A stretch of DNA of 64,000 nt from Myroides odoratimimus (GTDB lineage Bacteria; Bacteroidota; Bacteroidia; Flavobacteriales; Flavobacteriaceae), in assembly GCF_001485415.1 (NCBI RefSeq), contig NZ_BCMQ01000017.1, positions 1 through 64,000 of the forward strand, written 5' to 3'. This document shows positions 1-8,489 of this stretch, piece after piece (position 1 is the first letter of the stretch; each line of letters starts with the position of its first letter). Position numbers and translations under genes: made by a program. The notes below the pieces were generated by a model. It saw nothing but the letters and a program-made list of their open reading frames with translations. It was not told the origin of the DNA and did no database searches.

Positions 1-61
1 AACGAGGACGGACTGTAAATCCGTTGGGAAACCTTCGCAGGTTCGAATCCTGCTCTCCCCA
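1..61 (+). tRNA. tRNA-Tyr (GTA), 5' truncated by window edge
   Basis: The anticodon arm is seen as a 5-bp stem at 8-12 and 20-24 around a 7-nt loop with anticodon GTA at 15-17. The T-arm is GCAGG/CCTGC around TTCGAAT at 37-53, and the 3' acceptor strand TCTCCCC at 54-60 is followed by discriminator A61. The CCA end is not encoded. The 5' acceptor and D-arm lie outside the window. It is the first of a tRNA group leading into tuf. Confidence 0.9.
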
Positions 62-81
62 CAGAGAATAAGAAGCATCAA

Positions 82-153
82 GCCGGTGTAGCTCAGGGGT
101 AGAGTGCTTCCTTGGTAAGGAAGAGGTCACGGGTTCAAATCCCGTCATTGGCT
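82..153 (+). tRNA. tRNA-Thr (GGT)
   Basis: A complete cloverleaf: acceptor GCCGGTG (82-88) pairs with CATTGGC (146-152), with discriminator T153. The anticodon stem CTTCC/GGAAG surrounds a loop with GGT at 114-116, giving threonine. The T-loop TTCAAAT is present. CCA is not encoded. The tuf promoter candidate overlaps its 3' end. tRNA-Thr directly before tuf is the usual Bacteroidota order. Confidence 0.95.
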
Positions 154-174
154 CAGGTTTTTTTATTATATTTG
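148..174 (+). promoter_or_regulatory. candidate tuf promoter (TTG-N16-TATATTTG)
   Basis: TATATTTG at 167-174 matches the Bacteroidota -7 consensus TAnnTTTG, and a TTG at 148-150 sits 16 nt upstream in the -33 position. It lies between tRNA-Thr and tuf, 37 nt before the start codon. It would let tuf be transcribed in addition to read-through from the tRNAs. It is a motif match only. Confidence 0.5.
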
Positions 175-211
175 AACACTAATTATATAACTAAGATTAA
201 ATTATTAAATC

Positions 212-1399
212 ATGGCAAAGGAAACTTTTGATCGTTCGAAACCGCACTTAAACATCGGTACTATCGGACACGTTGACCACGGTAAAACTACTACTACTGC
301 TGCTATTACTAAAGTATTAGCTGACGCAGGATTCTCAGAAGCTCGTTCATTTGATTCAATTGATAATGCTCCAGAAGAAAAAGAGCGTGGTATTACAATT
401 AATACTTCTCACGTAGAGTACCAAACAAAAAACCGTCACTATGCACACGTTGACTGTCCAGGTCACGCGGATTACGTGAAAAACATGGTTACTGGTGCTG
501 CTCAGATGGATGGTGCTATCTTAGTAGTTGCTGCTACTGATGGACCAATGCCACAAACTCGTGAGCACATCCTTTTAGGACGTCAGGTAGGTATTCCAAG
601 AATCGTTGTATTCTTAAACAAAGTTGACTTAGTTGATGATGCTGAGTTATTAGAGCTTGTTGAGATGGAAGTAAGAGATTTATTATCTTTCTACCAATAC
701 GATGGTGATAATGGACCAGTAGTTCAAGGTTCTGCTTTAGGAGCATTAAACGGAGAGCAAAAATGGGTTGACGCATTATTACACTTAATGGAAGAAGTTG
801 ATGCTTGGATCGAAGAGCCAGTACGTGACAACGAGAAACCATTCTTAATGCCAGTAGAAGACGTATTTACAATTACAGGACGTGGAACTGTTGCTACAGG
901 ACGTATCGAAACTGGAGTTGCTAATACAGGAGATGCTGTTGAAATCATCGGTATGGGAGCTGACAAATTAACTTCTACTATTACAGGAGTTGAGATGTTC
1001 CGTAAAATCTTAGACCGTGGAGAAGCTGGAGATAACGTAGGTTTATTATTGAGAGGTATTGACAAAACTGATATCCGTCGTGGTATGGTTATTTGTAAAC
1101 CAGGTTCAGTAAAACCACACGCTAAATTCAAAGCTGAGGTTTATATCTTGAAAAAAGAAGAAGGTGGACGTCACACTCCATTCCATAACAACTACCGTCC
1201 ACAGTTCTACGTACGTACAACTGACGTAACTGGAACTATCCAATTACCAGAAGGAGTAGAGATGGTTATGCCTGGAGATAACTTAACTATCACTGTTGAG
1301 TTATTAAGCCCAATCGCTTTATCAGTAGGTTTACGTTTCGCTATCCGTGAAGGTGGTAGAACAGTAGGTGCTGGTCAGGTAACTGAAATTATTGACTAA
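212..1399 (+). CDS. tuf: elongation factor Tu
   Basis: EF-Tu, the GTPase that delivers aminoacyl-tRNA to the ribosomal A site in the cytoplasm. The 395-residue product has the P-loop GHVDHGKT at residues 19-26, then DCPGH and NKVD of the G domain, followed by the two beta-barrel domains ending near ...VTEIID; the length is standard. The ATG at 212 gives the canonical [14 protein letters not shown] start. It sits between tRNA-Thr and tRNA-Trp at the head of the secE-nusG-ribosomal protein-rpoBC cluster and is followed by a perfect hairpin. Codon use is strongly biased, as expected for a very highly expressed gene. Function is certain; whether the genome has a second tuf copy cannot be seen. 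Confidence 0.99.
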   Translation: MAKETFDRSKPHLNIGTIGHVDHGKTTTTAAITKVLADAGFSEARSFDSIDNAPEEKERGITINTSHVEYQTKNRHYAHVDCPGHADYVKNMVTGAAQMDGAILVVAATDGPMPQTREHILLGRQVGIPRIVVFLNKVDLVDDAELLELVEMEVRDLLSFYQYDGDNGPVVQGSALGALNGEQKWVDALLHLMEEVDAWIEEPVRDNEKPFLMPVEDVFTITGRGTVATGRIETGVANTGDAVEIIGMGADKLTSTITGVEMFRKILDRGEAGDNVGLLLRGIDKTDIRRGMVICKPGSVKPHAKFKAEVYILKKEEGGRHTPFHNNYRPQFYVRTTDVTGTIQLPEGVEMVMPGDNLTITVELLSPIALSVGLRFAIREGGRTVGAGQVTEIID

Positions 1400-1421
1400 T
1401 TATTTAGTATAAATAAGTTCC

Positions 1422-1451
1422 AAAAGTCAGTGGTTACGGCCACTGACTTTT
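1422..1451 (+). terminator. hairpin after tuf
   Basis: A perfect 12-bp stem AAAAGTCAGTGG (1422-1433) / CCACTGACTTTT (1440-1451) with a 6-nt loop. It lies between tuf and tRNA-Trp. The U-tract is short and built into the stem, so it may be a partial terminator or an RNA-processing signal that sets tuf apart from the downstream tRNA-secE unit. Confidence 0.7.
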
Positions 1452-1459
1452 ATTAACAA

Positions 1460-1530
1460 ACGGGTGTAGTTCAAGGGTAGAATAGCGGTCTCCAAAACCG
1501 TTGATGGGGGTTCGAATCCCTCCACCCGTG
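1460..1530 (+). tRNA. tRNA-Trp (CCA)
   Basis: Acceptor ACGGGTG (1460-1466) pairs with CACCCGT (1523-1529), with discriminator G1530. The anticodon stem GCGGT/ACCGT surrounds a loop carrying CCA at 1492-1494, giving tryptophan. The T-arm GGGGG/CCCTC surrounds TTCGAAT. CCA is not encoded at the 3' end. It lies 16 nt before secE, the normal position in this phylum. Confidence 0.95.
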
Positions 1531-1546
1531 CAAAAACAATATTAAC

Positions 1547-1744
1547 ATGGCAAAGGTTTTTAATTACATATCTGATGCTTTCACAGAGTTAAAAAGTAAT
1601 GTTACTTGGTCTCCGTGGTCAGAAGTTCAACGATACACTATAATAGTTGCTATTTTTGCAATTTTGTTTTCTTTAGCAACGTGGGGTGTAGACACTGCGT
1701 TCGGAAGAGTTTTAGGAGTATTTTATAATTGGGCTACTGCATAG
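1547..1744 (+). CDS. secE: preprotein translocase subunit SecE
   Basis: SecE is the small essential subunit that clamps SecY in the inner-membrane protein translocase. The product has 65 residues, the short single-span form typical of Bacteroidota. An amphipathic N-terminal segment (about residues 5-25, with VTWSPWSEVQRYT) precedes one hydrophobic span at about residues 30-47 (IIVAIFAILFSLATW). The ATG at 1547 gives MAKVFNYISD. It lies between tRNA-Trp and nusG, 19 nt before the latter, the classic secE-nusG pairing. Position plus topology make the identification firm even though so short a protein has few conserved residues. Confidence 0.95.
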   Translation: MAKVFNYISDAFTELKSNVTWSPWSEVQRYTIIVAIFAILFSLATWGVDTAFGRVLGVFYNWATA

Positions 1745-1763
1745 AGAAAATTAAAGAAAGATT

Positions 1764-2315
1764 ATGGCTGATACAAGTGTCAAAAAATGGTATGTGGTTC
1801 GTGCGGTAAGTGGACAGGAGAATAAGGTTAAGAATTATATCGAAACTGAAATTACTCGTTTAGGTTTATCAGATTACTTATCACAGGTATTAGTTCCTAC
1901 TGAAAAAGTAGTAACTGTAAAAGATGGTAAAAAGAAGACTACGGAACGTGTTTACTTTCCAGGTTATGTTATGATTGAAGCTAACTTAACAGGAGAAGTT
2001 CCTCACGCTATTAAATCGATAACAGGAGTTATTGGTTTCTTAGGAGGTGAAAGAGGTGGAGATCCACTTCCTTTACGTGAGTCAGAAGTAAACAGAATGT
2101 TAGGTAGAGTTGATGAACTAGCTGTAAAAGTTGAGTCAGGATCTATTCCTTATGAAGTAGGAGAGTCAGTGAAAGTTATCGACGGGCCATTCAATGGATT
2201 CGATGGAACAATCGAAAACATTAATGAAGAGAAACGTAAACTAGAAGTAATGGTTAAGATTTTCGGAAGAAAAACACCATTAGAATTAAGTTTTACACAA
2301 GTAGAAAAATTATAA
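1764..2315 (+). CDS. nusG: transcription termination/antitermination protein NusG
   Basis: NusG binds RNA polymerase, suppresses pausing and links transcription to Rho or to the ribosome. The 183-residue product has the N-terminal NGN domain starting KKWYVVRAVSGQENKVK and a C-terminal KOW domain (about residues 130-183) with VIDGPFNGFDGTIENI. The length is standard. The start at ATG 1764 gives MADTSVKKWY. It follows secE closely and precedes rplK after a terminator-like hairpin, so it may be the last gene of a tRNA-Trp-secE-nusG transcript with partial read-through into the ribosomal genes. Confidence 0.98.
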   Translation: MADTSVKKWYVVRAVSGQENKVKNYIETEITRLGLSDYLSQVLVPTEKVVTVKDGKKKTTERVYFPGYVMIEANLTGEVPHAIKSITGVIGFLGGERGGDPLPLRESEVNRMLGRVDELAVKVESGSIPYEVGESVKVIDGPFNGFDGTIENINEEKRKLEVMVKIFGRKTPLELSFTQVEKL

Positions 2316-2327
2316 TGTTACAATAGT

Positions 2328-2367
2328 CACATCTTGGCTTCCAAATGAGATGTGCCAAATTTTTTTA
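2328..2367 (+). terminator. hairpin plus T-tract before rplK (terminator or attenuator)
   Basis: CACATCT (2328-2334) pairs with AGATGTG (2348-2354), and a smaller inner TTGG/CCAA stem is possible. A run of seven Ts at 2360-2366 follows directly. TTGGC (2334-2338) can alternatively pair with GCCAA (2354-2358). The structure ends only a few nucleotides before the rplK start, so it could act as an intrinsic terminator for nusG or an attenuator controlling rplK-rplA, where autogenous control by L1 is known in other bacteria. Confidence 0.7.
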
Positions 2368-2371
2368 AGAA

Positions 2372-2809
2372 ATGGCAAAAGAAATTAGTAAAGTAGTTAA
2401 ACTACAAGTTAAGGGAGGTGCTGCGAACCCATCGCCACCGGTTGGACCTGCTTTGGGGGCTGCTGGAGTTAACATCATGGAGTTCTGTAAGCAATTTAAT
2501 GCTAGAACACAAGATAAACCAGGCAAAGTTTTACCAGTACAAATTACTGTTTACAAAGACAAATCATTTGACTTTGTTGTTAAAACGCCACCTGCTGCTG
2601 TTCAATTATTAGAGGCTGCGAAAGTGAAATCTGGATCTGGTGAGCCTAATAGAAAAAAAGTAGCTAGCGTAACTTGGGAACAAGTTCGTGCTATTGCGGA
2701 AGACAAAATGCCTGATTTAAATGCATTTACTGTTGAGGCAGCTATGAGTATGATAGCTGGTACTGCAAGATCTATGGGAATATCAGTAACAGGAACAGCT
2801 CCTTTTTAA
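2372..2809 (+). CDS. rplK: 50S ribosomal protein L11
   Basis: L11 forms the GTPase-associated centre of the large subunit together with 23S rRNA and the L10-L12 stalk. The 145-residue product carries the N-terminal proline-rich signature [20 protein letters not shown] and the C-terminal rRNA-binding domain ending [10 protein letters not shown]. The length is standard. ATG 2372 gives [13 protein letters not shown]. rplA starts 18 nt downstream, so the two are an L11 operon pair as elsewhere. A 64-codon ORF in another frame of this gene is a shadow and has been left out. Confidence 0.99.
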   Translation: MAKEISKVVKLQVKGGAANPSPPVGPALGAAGVNIMEFCKQFNARTQDKPGKVLPVQITVYKDKSFDFVVKTPPAAVQLLEAAKVKSGSGEPNRKKVASVTWEQVRAIAEDKMPDLNAFTVEAAMSMIAGTARSMGISVTGTAPF

Positions 2810-2827
2810 TTGTAAAAGAAAGAAGAA

Positions 2828-3517
2828 ATGGCAAAATTAACGAAAAAGCAAAAAGAGGCTGCTGCTAAAATTGAAAAGAATAGATTGTATTCTTTGAAAG
2901 ATGCATCTGCATTGATTAAAGAAGTTGCTTCTGCAAAATTTGACGAGTCTGTAGATATCGCTGTACGTTTAGGAGTTGATCCACGTAAAGCAAATCAAAT
3001 GGTTCGTGGTGTGGTTACGTTACCTCACGGAACAGGTAAAGATGTAAGAGTGTTAGCATTGGTTACTCCTGATAAAGAAGCTGAAGCTACAGCTGCTGGG
3101 GCTGACTATGTTGGACTAGATGAGTACTTACAAAAGATCAAAGACGGTTGGACAGATGTTGATGTAATCATCACTATGCCTGCTGTTATGGGTAAATTAG
3201 GTCCTTTAGGTCGTATTTTAGGGCCAAGAGGTTTAATGCCAAACCCTAAAACAGGAACTGTTACTATGGACGTAGCGAAAGCTGTTCAAGAAGTGAAAGC
3301 TGGTAAAATCGATTTTAAAGTTGATAAAACTGGTATTGTTCACGCATCTATCGGTAAAGTTTCTTTCGAAGCTGATAAAATTACTGAGAATGCAGCTGAA
3401 TTAATCCAAACATTAATCAAATTGAAACCAACTGCAGCTAAAGGTACTTATATCAAGTCTATTAATATATCTAGTACTATGAGCCCTGCTATTGCTTTAG
3501 ACCCTAAAGCAGTATAA
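2828..3517 (+). CDS. rplA: 50S ribosomal protein L1
   Basis: L1 forms the mobile L1 stalk that handles E-site tRNA release; in well-studied bacteria it also represses its own mRNA by binding the leader of rplK-rplA. The 229-residue product has the typical central domain [14 protein letters not shown] and the preceding [15 protein letters not shown] stretch, with two-domain length. ATG 2828 gives [14 protein letters not shown]. It lies 18 nt after rplK and 23 nt before rplJ, so the four ribosomal genes are likely co-transcribed. Confidence 0.99.
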   Translation: MAKLTKKQKEAAAKIEKNRLYSLKDASALIKEVASAKFDESVDIAVRLGVDPRKANQMVRGVVTLPHGTGKDVRVLALVTPDKEAEATAAGADYVGLDEYLQKIKDGWTDVDVIITMPAVMGKLGPLGRILGPRGLMPNPKTGTVTMDVAKAVQEVKAGKIDFKVDKTGIVHASIGKVSFEADKITENAAELIQTLIKLKPTAAKGTYIKSINISSTMSPAIALDPKAV

Positions 3518-3540
3518 TTGGTAAATAAAAAATTATTCGT

Positions 3541-4029
3541 ATGACTAGAGAACAGAAAGCAGTAGCGATAGAAGAATTAAAAGCTAAGTTAGCTGACGCT
3601 AATATCTTCTATATCGCTGATATATCAGGATTGAATGCTGAAGTTACTTCAAACTTAAGAAGAGCTTGTAACAAAGCTGGAATTAAAATTGAAGTAGTTA
3701 AGAATACATTGCTTGCTAAAGCAATGGAAGCTTCAGATAGAAATTATGAAGAGCTACCTTCTACTTTAAAAGGGAACAGTGCTGTTTTATTTGCAGATGT
3801 TGCAAATGGACCTGCTAAAATTATCAAAGACTTTAGAAAAAAATCTGATATTCCAGCTTTAAAAGGAGCTTATATCAACGAGGAAATCTATATCGGAGAT
3901 AACAATTTAGATGCATTAGTTGCTATTAAATCTAAAGAAGAAGTTATTGGAGAAATCATTGGATTACTTCAATCACCAGCTCAAAGAGTTATTTCAGCTC
4001 TTAAAAACCAATTTAAAGACGAAGAATAG
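3541..4029 (+). CDS. rplJ: 50S ribosomal protein L10
   Basis: L10 anchors the L7/L12 dimers to the ribosomal stalk base. The 162-residue product shows the family N-terminus MTREQKAVAIEELKAKLADA and the rRNA-binding GIKIEVVKNTLLAKAM region, with a C-terminal helix that binds L12. It is slightly shorter than Escherichia coli L10, as is usual for Bacteroidota. rplL follows after 83 nt. That gap contains the palindrome ACTAGATCTAGT (4036-4047) followed by five Ts, which may fold weakly. Confidence 0.98.
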   Translation: MTREQKAVAIEELKAKLADANIFYIADISGLNAEVTSNLRRACNKAGIKIEVVKNTLLAKAMEASDRNYEELPSTLKGNSAVLFADVANGPAKIIKDFRKKSDIPALKGAYINEEIYIGDNNLDALVAIKSKEEVIGEIIGLLQSPAQRVISALKNQFKDEE

Positions 4030-4112
4030 TCGACGACTAGATCTAGTTTTTAAAGTTCATCAGAACGCACATTAATAAATTATATTTTTACAAATCATTA
4101 AAAGATAGAAAA

Positions 4113-4481
4113 ATGGCAGATTTGAAACAATTCGCAGAACAATTAGTTAACTTAACTGTAAAAGAAGTTAACGAATTAGCAACTATATTAAAAGATGAGT
4201 ACGGAATCGAACCAGCTGCTGCTGCTGTAGTAGTTGCAGGAGGTGCTGGAGGTGATGCTGCTGAAGAGCAAACAGAATTCACTGTAGTATTAAAAGAAGC
4301 TGGAGCTTCTAAATTAGCTGTAGTTAAAGCTGTTAAAGAATTAACAGGTTTAGGATTAAAAGAAGCTAAAGATATCGTAGATTCTACACCAGCTAACATC
4401 AAAGAAGGAGTTTCTAAAGATGAGGCTGAAGGTCTTAAAAAAGCATTAGAAGAAGCTGGAGCTGTAGTAGAGCTTAAATAG
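4113..4481 (+). CDS. rplL: 50S ribosomal protein L7/L12
   Basis: L12 forms the flexible stalk that recruits translational GTPases; it is normally present in multiple copies per ribosome. The 122-residue product has an N-terminal dimerisation helix, an alanine-rich hinge (about residues 36-52) and the conserved C-terminal domain with [20 protein letters not shown]. The start at ATG 4113 gives [15 protein letters not shown]. It is followed by a large hairpin before rpoB, consistent with the lower level of rpoBC relative to the stalk proteins seen in other bacteria. Confidence 0.99.
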   Translation: MADLKQFAEQLVNLTVKEVNELATILKDEYGIEPAAAAVVVAGGAGGDAAEEQTEFTVVLKEAGASKLAVVKAVKELTGLGLKEAKDIVDSTPANIKEGVSKDEAEGLKKALEEAGAVVELK

Positions 4482-4503
4482 TTTTTTTCTAAAAAATATT
4501 TTA

Positions 4504-4540
4504 GGTTTAGGTCTTGGGAAGCTTCCCACAGGCCTAAACC
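4504..4540 (+). terminator. rplL-rpoB intergenic hairpin (probable attenuator)
   Basis: The outer stem is GGTTTAGG (4504-4511) / CCTAAACC (4533-4540), with an inner palindrome TGGGAAGCTTCCCA at 4515-4528. No long T-tract follows on the + strand. Its position between rplL and rpoB matches the partial attenuator or RNase processing site known at this junction in other bacteria, so partial termination or processing is the likely role. Confidence 0.7.
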
Positions 4541-4606
4541 ATTTTGCGTATAAAGAGATTTTGCGTAAAAACAATTCAAATTCTAATCAAAATTTTTTGT
4601 CCATTG

Positions 4607-7600
4607 ATGATCACAAATCAGACTGAAAGATTAAATTTTGCCTCTACAAAGAACATACCTGCGTATCCAGATTTCTTGGATATTCAAGTTAAGTCTTTTA
4701 AAGATTTCTTTCAATTAGAAACGAAATCTGAAGAGAGAGGTAAGGAAGGTTTATACAATACCTTCATGGAGAACTTCCCGATCACTGATACAAGAAACCA
4801 GTTCGTATTGGAGTTCCTTGATTACTTTGTTGATCCTCCTCGTTATTCAATCGAAGAGTGTATTGATAGAGGATTGACTTACAGTGTTCCGCTAAAAGCG
4901 CGTTTAAAATTGTACTGTACTGATCCTGAACACGAAGATTTTGAAACAATAGTTCAAGATGTTTATTTAGGAACAATTCCGTATATGGCACCAAGTGGTA
5001 CTTTCGTAATCAATGGAGCAGAGCGTGTTGTAGTTTCACAATTACACCGTTCACCTGGTGTTTTCTTTGGACAGTCATTCCATGCAAATGGAACTAAGTT
5101 ATATTCGGCGAGAGTAATTCCTTTTAAGGGATCATGGATTGAGTTTGCTACCGATATTAATAGTGTAATGTACGCTTATATCGATAGAAAGAAAAAGTTA
5201 CCTGTTACAACATTATTCCGTGCTATTGGATTCGAAAGAGACAAGGATATCCTAGAGATTTTCGACCTTGCAGAGGAAGTTAAAGTATCAAAAACAGGAC
5301 TAAAAAAATATAGCGGAAGACGTCTTGCTGCACGTGTGTTAAACACTTGGCATGAGGATTTCGTAGATGAGGATACAGGAGAAGTTGTTTCAATTGAGAG
5401 AAATGAGATTATCTTAGACCGTGATACAGTCCTAGATAAAGATAATATCGAAGAAATCATTGAGGCTAACGTTAAGACGATCCTTTTACATAAAGAAGAT
5501 AATAATCAGGCAGATTATGCCATCATACATAATACATTACAGAAGGACCCTACTAACTCTGAAAAAGAGGCAGTAGAGCACATCTACCGTCAGTTGCGTA
5601 ATGCAGAACCGCCAGATGAGGAAACTGCACGTGGTATTATTGATAAATTGTTCTTCTCAGATCAACGTTACAATCTAGGTGAAGTTGGTCGTTATAGAAT
5701 GAACAAGAAACTTAATCTTGATACTCCAATTGACAAACAAGTTTTAACAAAAGAGGATATTATTACTATTGTTAAATACTTGATTGAATTAATTAACTCA
5801 AAAGCTGAGATTGATGATATCGATCACTTATCTAACCGTCGTGTTAGAACAGTAGGAGAGCAATTATCTGCTCAGTTTGGTGTTGGTTTAGCTCGTATGG
5901 CTAGAACTATTCGTGAGCGTATGAACGTACGTGATAACGAGGTGTTTACTCCAATCGACTTAATTAACGCTAAGACTTTATCGTCAGTAATTAATTCATT
6001 TTTCGGAACGAACCAGTTATCTCAATTCATGGACCAAACGAATCCATTAGCTGAGATTACACACAAACGTCGTTTATCAGCTCTAGGACCTGGAGGTTTA
6101 TCTAGAGAAAGAGCAGGTTTCGAGGTGCGTGACGTTCACTATACTCACTATGGACGTTTATGTCCTATTGAGACACCAGAGGGACCAAACATTGGTTTGA
6201 TTTCATCTTTAGCAGTTTATGCTAAAGTAAATAATATGGGATTCATCGAAACTCCTTACCGTCCAGTTACTGAAGGGCAAGTAGATATCGTTAATGATCC
6301 TATTTATTTAAGTGCAGAAGAGGAAGAAGGTATGTTAATCGCTCAAGCGAACATTCCTGTTGATGAAAAAGGATTTATCACTGAGCAAAAAGTAGTAGTA
6401 AAAGAAGAGGGTGACTTCCCTGTAGTTGAACCAAAAGATGTTCACTATACTGACGTTGCACCAAACCAGATTGCTTCTATTTCTGCGTCATTGATTCCTT
6501 TCTTAGAGCACGATGATGCCAACCGTGCGTTGATGGGATCGAACATGATGCGTCAAGCGGTTCCTTTATTACGTCCAGAATCTCCAATCGTAGGTACTGG
6601 ATTAGAAAGACAAGTAGCTTCAGATTCTCGTGTTTTAATTAATGCTGAAGGAGAAGGTACTGTTGAGTATGTTGATGCTCAGAAGATCATCATTAAGTAT
6701 GATCGTACTGATGAAGAGCGTTTAATTAGCTTTGATCCAGATGAGAAAACATACAACTTAATTAAGTTTAGAAAAACGAATCAAAGTACAAGTATCAACT
6801 TAAAGCCAATTGTAAGAAGAGGTGATAGAGTTACTAAAGGACAAGTACTTTGTGAAGGATATGCTACTCAACAAGGAGAGCTTGCTCTAGGTCGTAATAT
6901 GAAAGTGGCGTTCATGCCATGGAAAGGTTACAACTTCGAGGATGCTATCGTTATTAGTGAAAGAGTAGTACGTGAAGATATCTTTACATCTATCCATATT
7001 GATGACTATACTTTAGAAGTTAGAGATACTAAGTTAGGTAACGAAGAGTTAACTAATGATATTCCTAACGTTTCTGAAGAGGCAACAAAGGATCTAGATG
7101 AAAACGGTATGATCCGCATTGGTGCTGAAGTTAAGCCTGGTGATATTCTTATCGGTAAGATCACTCCAAAAGGAGAGTCTGATCCTACTCCAGAAGAGAA
7201 ATTATTACGTGCTATCTTTGGTGACAAAGCAGGAGACGTTAAAGATGCTTCATTAAAAGCTTCTCCATCATTAAGAGGGGTTGTTTTAGATAAGAAATTG
7301 TTCGCAAGAGCAGTAAAAGATAAACGTAAACGTTCTAAGGATAAAGACGAATTGGCTTTATTAGAAACTAGATTTGAAGTTAAATTCAACGAGTTAAAAG
7401 AGCGTTTAGTTGAGAAATTATTCTTCATCGTGAATGGTAAAACATCTCAAGGTGTATTGAATGATTTAGGAGAAGAGATTTTACCAAAAGGTAAGAAATT
7501 TACTCAAAAAATGTTATTTGCAGTAGATGATTTCGCTCACTTAACTAAAGGACAATGGACAACTGATGAGGATACAAATGGTATGATTACTGATTTGATC

Positions 7601-8419
7601 CACAACTACAAAATCAAATTAAACGATCTTCAAGGAGTTCTAAGAAGAGAGAAATTCATGATTACTGTAGGGGATGAGTTACCATCTGGAATTTTGAAAT
7701 TAGCGAAAGTATATATTGCTAAAAAACGTAAATTACGTGTAGGAGATAAGATGGCTGGACGTCACGGTAACAAAGGTATTGTAGCTCGTATCGTTAGAGA
7801 TGAGGATATGCCTTTCTTAGAAGATGGAACACCAGTAGATATCGTATTGAACCCATTAGGGGTACCTTCTCGTATGAACATTGGACAGATTTATGAAACA
7901 GTATTAGGGTGGGCTGGTCAAAAACTTGGTAAAAAGTATGCGACTCCAATCTTTGATGGTGCTGAATTAGATCAAATCAATGCTCTTACAGATGAGGCAG
8001 GTATACCACGTTTTGGACATACTTACTTATATGATGGAGGTACAGGAGAGAGATTCCACCAACGTGCAACTGTTGGGGTTATCTATATGCTGAAACTTGG
8101 TCACATGGTAGATGATAAGATGCACGCGCGTTCTATTGGTCCTTACTCATTGATTACGCAACAACCATTAGGAGGTAAAGCTCAGTTTGGTGGTCAACGT
8201 TTCGGAGAGATGGAGGTTTGGGCATTAGAGGCTTATGGAGCATCTAGTACATTACGTGAAATCTTGACGGTAAAATCGGATGACGTTATTGGTAGAGCTA
8301 AAACTTACGAAGCAATCGTTAAAGGAGAGACTATGCCAGAACCAGGATTACCAGAATCATTCAATGTATTAATGCATGAATTAAAAGGTCTTGGACTAGA
8401 CATCAGATTAGAAGAATAA
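4607..8419 (+). CDS. rpoB: DNA-directed RNA polymerase subunit beta
   Basis: The beta subunit of RNA polymerase forms much of the catalytic cleft and the rifampicin pocket. I place the start at ATG 4607, giving [13 protein letters not shown] and 1270 residues, the standard Flavobacteriaceae start; an in-frame TTG at 4544 would add 21 residues that run through the intergenic hairpin spacer and are unlikely. Visible landmarks are [16 protein letters not shown] and [13 protein letters not shown] of the rifampicin region, [19 protein letters not shown], and the C-terminal [21 protein letters not shown]. rpoC follows 70 nt downstream after a hairpin. Confidence 0.99.
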   Translation: MITNQTERLNFASTKNIPAYPDFLDIQVKSFKDFFQLETKSEERGKEGLYNTFMENFPITDTRNQFVLEFLDYFVDPPRYSIEECIDRGLTYSVPLKARLKLYCTDPEHEDFETIVQDVYLGTIPYMAPSGTFVINGAERVVVSQLHRSPGVFFGQSFHANGTKLYSARVIPFKGSWIEFATDINSVMYAYIDRKKKLPVTTLFRAIGFERDKDILEIFDLAEEVKVSKTGLKKYSGRRLAARVLNTWHEDFVDEDTGEVVSIERNEIILDRDTVLDKDNIEEIIEANVKTILLHKEDNNQADYAIIHNTLQKDPTNSEKEAVEHIYRQLRNAEPPDEETARGIIDKLFFSDQRYNLGEVGRYRMNKKLNLDTPIDKQVLTKEDIITIVKYLIELINSKAEIDDIDHLSNRRVRTVGEQLSAQFGVGLARMARTIRERMNVRDNEVFTPIDLINAKTLSSVINSFFGTNQLSQFMDQTNPLAEITHKRRLSALGPGGLSRERAGFEVRDVHYTHYGRLCPIETPEGPNIGLISSLAVYAKVNNMGFIETPYRPVTEGQVDIVNDPIYLSAEEEEGMLIAQANIPVDEKGFITEQKVVVKEEGDFPVVEPKDVHYTDVAPNQIASISASLIPFLEHDDANRALMGSNMMRQAVPLLRPESPIVGTGLERQVASDSRVLINAEGEGTVEYVDAQKIIIKYDRTDEERLISFDPDEKTYNLIKFRKTNQSTSINLKPIVRRGDRVTKGQVLCEGYATQQGELALGRNMKVAFMPWKGYNFEDAIVISERVVREDIFTSIHIDDYTLEVRDTKLGNEELTNDIPNVSEEATKDLDENGMIRIGAEVKPGDILIGKITPKGESDPTPEEKLLRAIFGDKAGDVKDASLKASPSLRGVVLDKKLFARAVKDKRKRSKDKDELALLETRFEVKFNELKERLVEKLFFIVNGKTSQGVLNDLGEEILPKGKKFTQKMLFAVDDFAHLTKGQWTTDEDTNGMITDLIHNYKIKLNDLQGVLRREKFMITVGDELPSGILKLAKVYIAKKRKLRVGDKMAGRHGNKGIVARIVRDEDMPFLEDGTPVDIVLNPLGVPSRMNIGQIYETVLGWAGQKLGKKYATPIFDGAELDQINALTDEAGIPRFGHTYLYDGGTGERFHQRATVGVIYMLKLGHMVDDKMHARSIGPYSLITQQPLGGKAQFGGQRFGEMEVWALEAYGASSTLREILTVKSDDVIGRAKTYEAIVKGETMPEPGLPESFNVLMHELKGLGLDIRLEE

Positions 8420-8433
8420 ACTAAGATTATAGG

Positions 8434-8456
8434 GTAAGCAGTGTTGCACTGCTTAC
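8434..8456 (+). terminator. rpoB-rpoC intercistronic hairpin
   Basis: A perfect 10-bp stem GTAAGCAGTG (8434-8443) / CACTGCTTAC (8447-8456) with loop TTG, followed by CTCTTTATC rather than a real T-tract. It is therefore more likely an mRNA processing or stability element between rpoB and rpoC than a strong terminator. Confidence 0.6.
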
Positions 8457-8489
8457 TCTTTATCATACACTTTAACAAGTAAGTTTACC

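Noticed and set aside
4088..4579. Antisense frames over tuf, rplL, rpoB, rpoC and gcvP
   Set aside because: They are mirrors of biased codon use on strongly expressed genes and have no independent homology or start signals.
4544..4606. Longer rpoB reading frame from TTG 4544
   Set aside because: It extends into the attenuator spacer and the added residues ([15 protein letters not shown]) do not match known RpoB; the 1270-residue start at 4607 is standard.
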